The notes under the pieces were generated by a model that was not told the DNA's origin, ran no database searches, and saw only the letters and a program-made list of their open reading frames with translations. Positions 1 through 5,220 of a stretch of 11,536 bases of DNA are shown one piece after another. Origin of the DNA: Erysipelotrichaceae bacterium. Lineage in GTDB: Bacteria > Bacillota_I > Bacilli_A > Erysipelotrichales > Erysipelotrichaceae. Within the stretch, counting starts at the first letter, position 1. Each line of letters begins with the position of its first letter. The position numbers were made by a program, and so were the translations under genes. The stretch lies in assembly GCA_030533035.1 (NCBI GenBank), contig JAUNJW010000036.1, positions 1 to 11,536 of the forward strand, written 5' to 3'.

Positions 1-40
1 ATCCGGAAGGAGCCAGTGAAATATCTCTGATATTGCTCAT
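1..40 (-). CDS. ahcY: Probable adenosylhomocysteinase, N-terminal 13 codons only
   Basis: A minus-strand ATG at 40-38 opens a frame that leaves the window at position 1. It reads MSNIRDISLAPSG, followed by part of one more codon. This resembles the start of S-adenosylhomocysteine hydrolases, which commonly begin with an I/V-RD-x-x-LAP-x-G stretch. That enzyme splits S-adenosylhomocysteine into adenosine and homocysteine in the cytosol, as part of the methyl cycle. A purine-rich site, AGGAAAGGA, lies about 8 bases upstream and supports the start. Only 13 residues are visible, so the family call rests on this signature alone and the catalytic and NAD-binding regions cannot be checked. No SAM or SAH riboswitch was recognised in the 145 bases before it. 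Confidence 0.55.
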   Translation of the reverse strand, partial: MSNIRDISLAPSG

Positions 41-108
41 ACTAGTATTCCTTTCCTGTTTATACTGTTCGGAACTTATTGTATCTTAAACCGCCTGCAT
101 GGGACTGC

Positions 109-145
109 TTCATAAAAACTCCGATCATCCATTCGTTTTTATGAA
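109..145. repeat. 11-bp perfect inverted repeat in the gap upstream of ahcY
   Basis: TTCATAAAAAC at 109-119 is matched exactly by its reverse complement at 135-145, with a 15-base spacer. The arms are AT-rich and no T-tract follows on either strand, so it does not look like an intrinsic terminator. It lies about 70-105 bases upstream of the ahcY-like start and about 40 bases past the stop of the 186-812 gene. It could be an operator for the ahcY-like gene or an RNA stem at the end of the neighbouring transcript. A second, smaller imperfect repeat (CAATACGA / TCGATATTG) sits at about 164-180. Confidence 0.5.
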
Positions 146-185
146 ATCATCCCGTACAGACGGCAATACGATTATTCGATATTGA

Positions 186-812
186 TCAGCTCTGTGCAGA
201 CAGTTTTGCGGCCTGATCCGCTGCTATGCAGTTATCGATCAGTTCATTCAGGTCTCCGTCCAGGATATTCCCGAGTCTGTAGGATGTGAATTTGATCCTG
301 TGGTCAGTGACCCTGTTTTCCGGGAAATTATAGGTCTTGATCTTTTCCGATCTGTCTCCCGGACCCACCTGGCTTCGCCTTTCAGCCGCTTCAGCCGCCT
401 CCGTGGATTCTTCCTCAGCGTCGGGATCAATCGGAGAATTCAGCCATGTCTTGACGTCGCTGACAAGGCTGGTGTCTTCCTTTGCGGCTTCTTTTCTGGA
501 GAAAAGGCCTTTGATTGATTTCATGGCGCGGGCAAAGAAACCGCCGGCAGCGGCTCCGCTGTCTGAAGGGACCGTTGTGTCAGCCTGTTTTTCAGCTGCC
601 GGTTCTTCAGCAGCTTCTTCCACAGTTACAGGTATTTCCGGTTCCGCCTCTTCCGCCAGGATGAGATCTTTCAGTTCTGTGACTTCTTCAGCTGCTTTGA
701 CAGCTGCCTTTTTCACTATATAGGGACGGTGTCTGTACTCAACAGCGCGCTTTCTTGCGGCGGCCGGGGTATTTGTTCTCTTACGTTTTGCACCGATATA
801 ATTCTTGCTCAT
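186..812 (-). CDS. Chimeric protein: unrecognised basic/Ala-Glu-rich N-terminus fused to the release factor 1 C-terminal domain
   Basis: The 208-residue protein has two unlike halves. Residues 1-45 are very basic ([12 protein letters not shown]), residues 46-82 are an acidic Ala/Glu-rich low-complexity stretch, and residues 92-107 form a possible amphipathic helix ([16 protein letters not shown]). I do not recognise residues 1-135. Residues from about 138 to the end match the last 65-70 residues of peptide chain release factor 1: [13 protein letters not shown], then [14 protein letters not shown], then [10 protein letters not shown] and a final AADQAAKL. Bacterial RF1 is about 360 residues. 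Here domain 1, the codon-reading domain 2 and the GGQ-bearing domain 3 are all missing, so peptidyl-tRNA hydrolysis is not expected. The start is well supported by AAAGGAG about 7 bases before the ATG. It lies 60 bases downstream of efp on the same strand, with a possible weak terminator between. It may be a natural fusion from a partial prfA duplication, a decayed locus, or an assembly join. Confidence 0.85.
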   Translation of the reverse strand: MSKNYIGAKRKRTNTPAAARKRAVEYRHRPYIVKKAAVKAAEEVTELKDLILAEEAEPEIPVTVEEAAEEPAAEKQADTTVPSDSGAAAGGFFARAMKSIKGLFSRKEAAKEDTSLVSDVKTWLNSPIDPDAEEESTEAAEAAERRSQVGPGDRSEKIKTYNFPENRVTDHRIKFTSYRLGNILDGDLNELIDNCIAADQAAKLSAQS

Positions 813-842
813 AAACCGCTCCTTTGAAGGTTTTATAACAAA

Positions 843-860
843 ATGTGCTTTTCAGCACAT
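843..860 (-). terminator. Possible weak terminator or attenuator after efp
   Basis: On the minus strand, ATGTGCT and AGCACAT form a 7-bp stem closed by a GAAA tetraloop. TTTGTT follows immediately, 12 bases after the efp stop. The stem is short and the T-tract is broken, so read-through into the 186-812 gene is likely. It may set the ratio between efp and that gene. Confidence 0.45.
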
Positions 861-872
861 CTGTTGAAAGTC

Positions 873-1430
873 TTATGCGCGGCCGGAATATTTGCCGTCT
901 GCAGTGGAGATGATAACCGTTTCGCCATTCTGGATAAACAGCGGAACCTTGATTTCAAGGCCTGTTTCAAGAACAGCGTTCTTGGAAGCGGATGTTGCTG
1001 TGTCGCCTTTGACTGCCTGTTCGCATTCGACGATCTGCAGCTCAACCTTGTCGGGAAGAATCACGCCGAGGATTTCATTCTCGTACATGGAGATGTTGAC
1101 AACTGCGTTTTCCTTGAGGAACTTCATTTCCCATTCCAGATGATCCTTGGGGATTTCAATCTGGTCATAGGTGTCCATATCCATGAAGACGAGGCTTTCG
1201 CCGTCATCGTACAGATACTGCATCTGCTTTCTGTCAATCATCGCCTGTTCGACCTTATCGCCGCCGGTGAAGGATATTTCATTGATGACACCGGTACGGA
1301 GGTTCTTGACCTTGACTTTGATGATCATCTGGCGCATCGCAGTCTTGTTGTGGTCAACGTTGATCACCTGGTAGATATTGCCGTCGTTTTCGAATGCCGT
1401 TCCCGGTTTCAGATCATTAACAATAATCAT
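873..1430 (-). CDS. efp: Translation elongation factor P
   Basis: At 185 residues this is full length for EF-P, which binds the ribosome beside the P-site tRNA and relieves stalling at polyproline stretches. The family pattern runs throughout: N-terminal KOW-like domain (MIIVNDLKPG, then VKNLRTG, then FTGGDKVEQA), the middle domain, and a C-terminal domain ending in TGLEIKVPLFIQNGE and a TADGKYSGRA tail. The tip loop of domain I is odd. Counting without gaps, position 32, which is Lys or Arg in well-studied EF-Ps (PGK or PGR), is Met here. The loop reads HNKTAMRQM, with Lys29 and Arg33 nearby. No modification-enzyme gene is visible in the window. The start is supported by AGGAAAG just upstream and by a good promoter at 1457-1484. 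A small gene follows 60 bases downstream on the same strand. Confidence 0.97.
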   Translation of the reverse strand: MIIVNDLKPGTAFENDGNIYQVINVDHNKTAMRQMIIKVKVKNLRTGVINEISFTGGDKVEQAMIDRKQMQYLYDDGESLVFMDMDTYDQIEIPKDHLEWEMKFLKENAVVNISMYENEILGVILPDKVELQIVECEQAVKGDTATSASKNAVLETGLEIKVPLFIQNGETVIISTADGKYSGRA

Positions 1431-1456
1431 AATTTCTTTCCTGCCTGTCCTTATCT

Positions 1457-1484
1457 ATTCTATAAAAAAAGCACTTTTTGTCAA
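1457..1484 (-). promoter_or_regulatory. Sigma-A-type promoter for efp
   Basis: On the minus strand TTGACA (1484-1479) is followed by 16 bases and TAGAAT (1462-1457). The -35 is a perfect consensus and the -10 matches 5 of 6. Transcription would begin near 1450, leaving a leader of about 20 bases that contains the efp ribosome binding site. This makes efp independent of the upstream comG operon. Confidence 0.7.
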
Positions 1485-1543
1485 TCAACACGGCGGATTC
1501 TTAACATGGGCCTAATAAAAAACGGCGATCGCAAAAGAACGTC

Positions 1544-1583
1544 AGGGGATTCCACTGCTTTTTCAGGCGGAATCCCCTTTTTT
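1544..1583 (+). terminator. Strong hairpin between comGG and efp, T-tract on the plus strand
   Basis: GGGGATTCC (1545-1553) pairs exactly with GGAATCCCC (1569-1577) across a 15-base loop, and a T6 run follows at 1578-1583 on the plus strand. On the minus strand, the direction of comG, the stem is followed by TGACGTTCTTTT, a poor U-tract. It could still end the comG transcript, but its best form would stop plus-strand transcription entering comG. No plus-strand gene is apparent to its left. Confidence 0.6.
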
Positions 1584-1969
1584 CATTCCATGATTTCATC
1601 CGGATCGCGCATGGCTTCGTAATCCATGACTGTGCCGTCTTCGCTGACCTGAACAATCAGGACTTCATACGGATCGCTGATGGTCACATACAGATCCTTT
1701 TCATGTATGGAAACCTCATAGGTGTACATGGCTGTCTGATATGTTTCCTCCCCGAGCTCACCACATTCGATCAGCCGGCGCAGGTCACGGATCACTTCGC
1801 ATTCAGCGCTGAGATACTTCTGGCATTCCCGCAGGTTGATCATGCTTTTGAGCAGACGGACCTGATTTTCGGCCGCGGCAGATACCAGTGAAATGCAGAT
1901 CAGGAAGATGCTGAAAAACCAGGTGCTGATCACGCCGCTACGGGAGCGGTGAAAGGACTTTTTCAGCAC
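1583..1969 (-). CDS. comGG: ComGG-like minor pseudopilin, last gene of the comG operon
   Basis: This 128-residue protein has a short basic leader ending HRSRSG, then a hydrophobic segment (VISTWFFSIFLICISLVSAAA), then a polar C-terminal domain. That is the layout of a type IV pilin-like protein processed after Gly. The usual Glu at +5 of the mature protein is absent (Trp there), as in the tip-type minor pilins of the GspK/ComGG kind. The call rests on its place as the seventh gene of comG, because ComGG diverges quickly. The start chosen is GTG at 1969-1967, with AAAGGGAAG about 6-8 bases upstream. An in-frame TTG at 1987 would add six residues but has no clear ribosome binding site. It overlaps comGF by 32 bases, suggesting coupled translation. 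Confidence 0.7.
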   Translation of the reverse strand: MLKKSFHRSRSGVISTWFFSIFLICISLVSAAAENQVRLLKSMINLRECQKYLSAECEVIRDLRRLIECGELGEETYQTAMYTYEVSIHEKDLYVTISDPYEVLIVQVSEDGTVMDYEAMRDPDEIME

Positions 1970-2372
1970 TTGAATCTTCCCTTTCAATGATGATCACAAG
2001 AATCCCGCCGCGGATGGCGAACCGGCAGTCCGATACTTCAGTAAAACAGATCTGGGTGCCCGGGCTGATGATGATATTGTCATTGGACACATGAAGTGAC
2101 ATCCGTCTTTTCTGATATGTGAAATCCACATATGAATCATGGACTTCAATCTGTTCACTGAGCGCGAACACCCGCCGCAGCTGCAGAGCCGCGATTTCAT
2201 CCTGCACATACAGCGGCTTTGAGAAGAGATGCGGCATGGCGGAAATGCAGCGCATGCACAGAGGCACCATCATCAGCGCGATCATGAACGCCGTCAGGGT
2301 TCTTAGAAGGATGAATCCTCCCCTTCTTCTGTTTCCGGATTTTCCTGCGGTTCTGCTGTGCATACCCGGCAC
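1938..2372 (-). CDS. comGF: ComGF-like minor pseudopilin
   Basis: The protein has a basic leader ending RRRGG, a putative cleavage before Phe, and a hydrophobic helix (FILLRTLTAFMIALMMVPL). A polar domain follows, including RRVFALSEQIEV, which fits ComGF. The start is non-ATG: GTG at 2372-2370 lies 7 bases after AAGGAG (2385-2380), whereas the in-frame ATG at 2363 is 16 bases away from it. A longer frame back to 2489 is mostly the shadow of comGE and was not used. With the GTG start the protein has 144 residues. Mature position +5, normally Glu in pilins, is Arg. It overlaps comGE by 70 bases and comGG by 32. The minor pilins are thought to start assembly of the DNA-uptake pilus at the membrane. 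Confidence 0.72.
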   Translation of the reverse strand: MPGMHSRTAGKSGNRRRGGFILLRTLTAFMIALMMVPLCMRCISAMPHLFSKPLYVQDEIAALQLRRVFALSEQIEVHDSYVDFTYQKRRMSLHVSNDNIIISPGTQICFTEVSDCRFAIRGGILVIIIEREDSSAEKVLSPLP

Positions 2373-2578
2373 TGTTTTTCTCCTTCGGCAAATGCCTGCA
2401 TAGCTTCTTTCTCGATTTCTTCCGCTGCCTGCCGGATTGTCTGCTGTGTGTTCAGATATCCTGTCAGGACAGCGCTGACAATGCCGCACAGAAGGAAAAC
2501 GACAAAGACAGCAGCCAGGGCATCCGTCAGCAGGAATCCTTTCCTAGCGGAAGACAAGCCGGCCGAACCCCAGTTCAA
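2303..2578 (-). CDS. comGE: ComGE-like minor pseudopilin
   Basis: This 91-residue protein carries a leader ending SSARKG, cleavage expected before FLLTDAL, a hydrophobic helix (AAVFVVFLLCGIVSAVLTGYL), an amphipathic helix rich in Glu/Ala, and a short acidic tail ending EEGEDSSF. Position +5 after cleavage is Asp rather than Glu, a conservative change. The start is TTG at 2578-2576, supported by AGGGAG about 7 bases upstream; no ATG lies near. It overlaps comGD by 35 bases. The assignment comes from position (fifth gene) and the prepilin layout, since ComGE proteins share little sequence. Two cysteines lie near the C-terminus (CRVC). Confidence 0.72.
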   Translation of the reverse strand: MNWGSAGLSSARKGFLLTDALAAVFVVFLLCGIVSAVLTGYLNTQQTIRQAAEEIEKEAMQAFAEGEKQCRVCTAEPQENPETEEGEDSSF

Positions 2579-2873
2579 TCACGATCTCCCTGTTTCCCCG
2601 GCCCAGGCGCAGTGTCCTCGCCATTGATACATTACCCTTGTCTGAAAACCTGATGTCAGGCAGATCAGATGCCCGGCTGTTCAGTTCAGTGCGCTCTGCC
2701 GCCAGCATGGCGCATGACTGGCTGAGACAGTAATCCGCGGGGAAAAGATGATAAGGATCTGTTTCATGGAATGAAAGGTCCGGAATCAGCAGGATCACCA
2801 GGGAAAGCACCGCAATGGCCGTCAGTGCTTCCCCCATCAGAAATCCGCTTTTAGTCGATGTAGGCCTGGCCAT
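2544..2873 (-). CDS. comGD: ComGD-like minor pseudopilin
   Basis: At 109 residues, it begins MARPTSTKSG followed by FLMGEALTAIAVLSLVILLIP, a type III signal (prepilin) sequence with the conserved Glu at +5. A polar domain with two cysteines (CLSQSC) follows and ends in a strand-rich tail (IVIELGFGRLVFR). The leader would be removed by a prepilin peptidase, which is not encoded in this window. The start is ATG at 2873. It has no strong ribosome binding site, but it lies inside the 3' end of comGC (23-base overlap), so translational coupling is likely. Order and size agree with ComGD of the competence pseudopilus. Confidence 0.8.
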   Translation of the reverse strand: MARPTSTKSGFLMGEALTAIAVLSLVILLIPDLSFHETDPYHLFPADYCLSQSCAMLAAERTELNSRASDLPDIRFSDKGNVSMARTLRLGRGNREIVIELGFGRLVFR

Positions 2874-3156
2874 CGCTGATTACCAGATTGTGGGTGCCGT
2901 CGCATCTGAGCTGTTCCTCGCTCAGCAGGCCGGCCGACACAAGATCCTGCACGCTGCCGGGATATTCACCGTATTCCAGCTTGTACTGGACAATCGCAGA
3001 ATCGCCGACCTTTTCCAGGGCCTTGCAGCCTTTGTTGTTGACAATGGTCAGGGTCTTCTGGATGTTGGGCACGGTCAGAAGGAACAGAACCGAAATGATC
3101 AGGACGACGATGGTCATTTCAAGCAGGGTGAAACCTTTTTTGTACTTTCTTTTCAT
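2851..3156 (-). CDS. comGC: ComGC, major competence pilin
   Basis: This is the main subunit of the DNA-uptake pilus that crosses the Gram-positive cell wall. The 101-residue precursor starts MKRKYKKG, cleaved before FTLLEMTIVVLIISVLFLLTVP, a textbook prepilin N-terminus with Glu at +5. Cys44 and Cys85 are placed to form the intramolecular disulfide known for ComGC. The C-terminal part (EYGEYPGSVQDLVSAGLL) is typical of the family. The start has a good ribosome binding site (GGAGG, 5 bases before ATG). It is 18 bases after comGB and overlaps comGD by 23. Confidence 0.93.
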   Translation of the reverse strand: MKRKYKKGFTLLEMTIVVLIISVLFLLTVPNIQKTLTIVNNKGCKALEKVGDSAIVQYKLEYGEYPGSVQDLVSAGLLSEEQLRCDGTHNLVISDGQAYID

Positions 3157-3174
3157 TTTGCCTCCATGGAGTCT

Positions 3175-4119
3175 TCAGATCATCTGCAGCATGGTCATCG
3201 GCATCATGAGAATGCTGTAGACAAAGATCAGGACTGCTCCGATTAATGTGTAGGAGAACAGCTGGACGATTCTTGAGAATCTGCGGACGGCAGCGTCGGT
3301 TCTTTTTGCGCTCATCGCCAGATAGCCTTCCAGCATGCTTTCACAGTTTCCGGCTGCCGCTGCCAGATGGATAAAACGGCTCAGCGCGGTTTCCACGTAA
3401 GGACTGCTCATTGCTTTTTCAAATGATTCGCCGCTCATCAGGCAGTCGTCCAGCTGGCCGGCAATAAAGGCCACCAGCGGTTTTGACTGGATCTTCCTGA
3501 GCATGTGCAGGGCCTGGTATGTCGAGACGCCGCGGCGCATGCACTGCAGGAAGAAACGGCAGAAATCCCGCGAAGCCGACATGACAAGCCAGCTGTCGGG
3601 AAACCGTACACACAGCCAGCGGTAGGTCGCCGTGATTCTTTCCGGCTGCAGGCGCCAGAGCGCAAACAGGGACCCTGCTGCCGTACAGACCGCAGTCAGG
3701 GCGGAAAATACCCTGATGAATATCCCGGTCCTTTCGAAACCGGCGGCGCCAGGCAGGTTCAGCGACCGCATCAGGCTGAGCATGGAGGGAAGAACAAACA
3801 GCGCGAACAGGAAAATGCCGGCTGTCATTCCTGTTAAAAGAAGACACGGATACAGACATCCCCGGATCAGTTCCAGCCGCTGTTTCTTTTCTTCCCTTAC
3901 AATTTCACAGGCGGTACCGAGCGCAGCCGCAAGGTCCATGTACATGAGAAACCCGCTGAGATACGGACGGATTTCATCCGGACAGAACGCCGGCAGGAAA
4001 TCCGCTGCGGACTGTCCTTCTTCAAGAAATGCCCGGATTTTCTCATACACAGGCCTGTTCTTTTCCGTGCCGCTGACCGCCAGGGTTTCCTGAAAGCTGA
4101 AGCCGGCATTCATTAACAT
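3175..4119 (-). CDS. comGB: ComGB, polytopic platform protein of the competence pilus (start uncertain)
   Basis: ComGB is the inner-membrane platform, of the T2SSF/PilC family, on which the ComGA ATPase drives pilin polymerisation. Two T2SSF-like repeats are visible. The first precedes a hydrophobic pair (PCLLLTGMTAGIFLFALFVLP and FSALTAVCTAAGSLFAL). The second (FCRFFLQCMRRGVSTYQAL) is followed by a C-terminal membrane segment (FSYTLIGAVLIFVYSILMMP). The interval given starts at ATG 4119, 25 bases after comGA, giving 314 residues. However, the frame is open upstream to an ATG at 4290, and the stretch just before 4119 (DSDECETIG) looks like the start of the first repeat's helix. No ATG, GTG or TTG lies between; CTG at 4173 would give about 332 residues. 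The frame beyond 4173 is Ser/Arg/Lys-rich and overlaps comGA by up to 146 bases, so it looks like a shadow. Confidence 0.88.
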   Translation of the reverse strand: MLMNAGFSFQETLAVSGTEKNRPVYEKIRAFLEEGQSAADFLPAFCPDEIRPYLSGFLMYMDLAAALGTACEIVREEKKQRLELIRGCLYPCLLLTGMTAGIFLFALFVLPSMLSLMRSLNLPGAAGFERTGIFIRVFSALTAVCTAAGSLFALWRLQPERITATYRWLCVRFPDSWLVMSASRDFCRFFLQCMRRGVSTYQALHMLRKIQSKPLVAFIAGQLDDCLMSGESFEKAMSSPYVETALSRFIHLAAAAGNCESMLEGYLAMSAKRTDAAVRRFSRIVQLFSYTLIGAVLIFVYSILMMPMTMLQMI

Positions 4120-4144
4120 GCCGATGGTTTCGCATTCGTCAGAA

Positions 4145-5119
4145 TCAAGCGAGATCCGCTTCCGCTTCTTCAGGACTGATAATCCCGAGAGATACGGCTT
4201 CCCTGATTTTCTGTGCGAGCGGGATGAAGTTTTCCGAGACCTTTCCGTTTGCGAACCAGTATGCTGTTTCTGCTTTGTCCATAAACTCATAAATGCCTGT
4301 CTTTCCCCCTTCCGTGCACGGATACAGGCGCTGGCAGCTGACGCCGCTCAGGACCGCGGCAAGCTGACTTTCCGGAACACCGAGATCAATCATTCTTTCA
4401 ATGGCACCGGTACAGCTGAAGCTGTGCAGGCTGGTCACGACCAGATGCCCGGTCAGGGTGCTGCGCACCGCCATCCTGGCTGCTTCTGAATCCCTGATCT
4501 CACCGATCATGATGATATCGGGATCATGGCGCATCAGCTGCCGGATGCCGTCCGCGTATGTCATCTGTTTTTCGCTGACCTGCAGCTGCACATAGTTCTC
4601 ATGAACCACCTCCACCGGATCCTCCAGGGTGAAGATTTTGCGTTCGCTGATTTCATCCAGCAGAGTGTAGAGCGCTGTTGTTTTGCCTGAGCCGGTCGGT
4701 CCGGAGAAGATGACCAGGCCGCTCCGTTTTGACAAAGCGCCGCGCATCCAGTTCAGCGTCTGCTCATCCTCGCAGAGATCCTCTGCCCTCAGACAGCCGG
4801 TGGCGGAAAGAATACGCAGGACGCCGGAAACCCGGTGCCAGGCCGATACGATCGCGAAGCGCAGCGAAAGCCTTCTGCCGTCTACTGTCTGTTCAAAGCT
4901 GCCGGTCTGGGGCATAAAGACACTGGAGACATCAAGGTTGGCCCGGTACATGAGATAGCGGAAGAGTCTTTCGTCATCATTGTCAGATTTCAGGATTCTG
5001 ATCTTTCCGCCCACCCGCATTTCAATCACAAGCTTTCCGTTTTCATCCAGTGAAAAATGGACGTCGCTGACCTGGTAGGCCAGTGCGATCCGCAGTATTT
5101 CTGTCAGTCTTTCATTCAT
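4145..5119 (-). CDS. comGA: ComGA, traffic ATPase of the competence pilus
   Basis: This cytosolic GspE/PilB-family secretion ATPase powers assembly of the ComGC pilus for DNA uptake. The 324 residues show an N-terminal domain (VSDVHFSLDENGKLVIEMRVGG), then Walker A (GPTGSGKTT, 140-148), the Asp box (IFTLEDPVE, 162-170), Walker B (DPDIIMIGEIRD, 199-210) and the His box (TGHLVVTSLH, 223-232). The C-terminal region keeps the GIYE element (275-278) but has only a CQRLYPC pair in place of the tetracysteine zinc site of PilB/GspE. The start is well supported by AGGAGG 5 bases before ATG. It is the first gene of the comG operon, and a terminator upstream separates it from the lipoprotein gene. Confidence 0.95.
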   Translation of the reverse strand: MNERLTEILRIALAYQVSDVHFSLDENGKLVIEMRVGGKIRILKSDNDDERLFRYLMYRANLDVSSVFMPQTGSFEQTVDGRRLSLRFAIVSAWHRVSGVLRILSATGCLRAEDLCEDEQTLNWMRGALSKRSGLVIFSGPTGSGKTTALYTLLDEISERKIFTLEDPVEVVHENYVQLQVSEKQMTYADGIRQLMRHDPDIIMIGEIRDSEAARMAVRSTLTGHLVVTSLHSFSCTGAIERMIDLGVPESQLAAVLSGVSCQRLYPCTEGGKTGIYEFMDKAETAYWFANGKVSENFIPLAQKIREAVSLGIISPEEAEADLA

Positions 5120-5165
5120 GCTGTCCTCCTGACAGATTTATTCACGCCCCGGTTTATAAACCCGC
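5120..5165 (-). promoter_or_regulatory. comG upstream region with a 12-bp palindrome
   Basis: The comG promoter should lie in these 46 bases, between the upstream terminator and the comGA start. They hold a perfect 12-bp palindrome, GGTTTATAAACC (5151-5162), and a CGTGAATAAA element (minus strand, about 5146-5137) roughly 20 bases before the ATG. No convincing sigma-A -35/-10 pair was found. The palindrome may be an operator, or its TATAAA may serve as a -10; the GAATA part loosely recalls the cin-box used by competence sigma factors in streptococci. Confidence 0.35.
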
Positions 5166-5196
5166 AAAAAAAAATCCGCAGAATTTCTGCGGATTT
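5166..5196 (-). terminator. Intrinsic terminator after the lipoprotein gene
   Basis: On the minus strand an 11-bp perfect stem (5196-5186 with 5182-5172, GC-rich core CCGCAGA) with a 3-base loop is followed by a run of nine T (5174-5166). It lies about 25 bases past the stop of the 5221-5973 gene and insulates comG from upstream transcription. Confidence 0.92.
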
Positions 5197-5220
5197 ATCA
5201 GAGAACGGACTATATTCTTC

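Noticed and set aside
41..185. SAM or SAH riboswitch before the ahcY-like gene
   Set aside because: I could not find the conserved cores or a coherent multi-stem fold; only the simple inverted repeat was clear.
337..723. Plus-strand frame rich in Ser/Ala opposite the chimeric gene
   Set aside because: It mirrors the Ala/Glu-rich low-complexity stretch on the other strand and has no start signal; the minus-strand frame ends in a recognisable RF1 domain.
748..812. NYIG-x-x-x-KR similarity between the N-terminus of the chimeric protein and L33 ([11 protein letters not shown])
   Set aside because: Only a few residues match, the zinc cysteines are missing and the rest does not align, so chance is the better explanation.
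832..840. TGTTATAAA on the minus strand as an extended -10 promoter for the chimeric gene
   Set aside because: The predicted start would fall inside the ribosome binding site and no -35 is present, so transcription from the efp promoter is more likely.
2373..2489. N-terminal extension of comGF to 2489
   Set aside because: It overlaps comGE almost fully, is Arg/Ser-rich with no pilin character and lacks a ribosome binding site; the prepilin leader begins much later.
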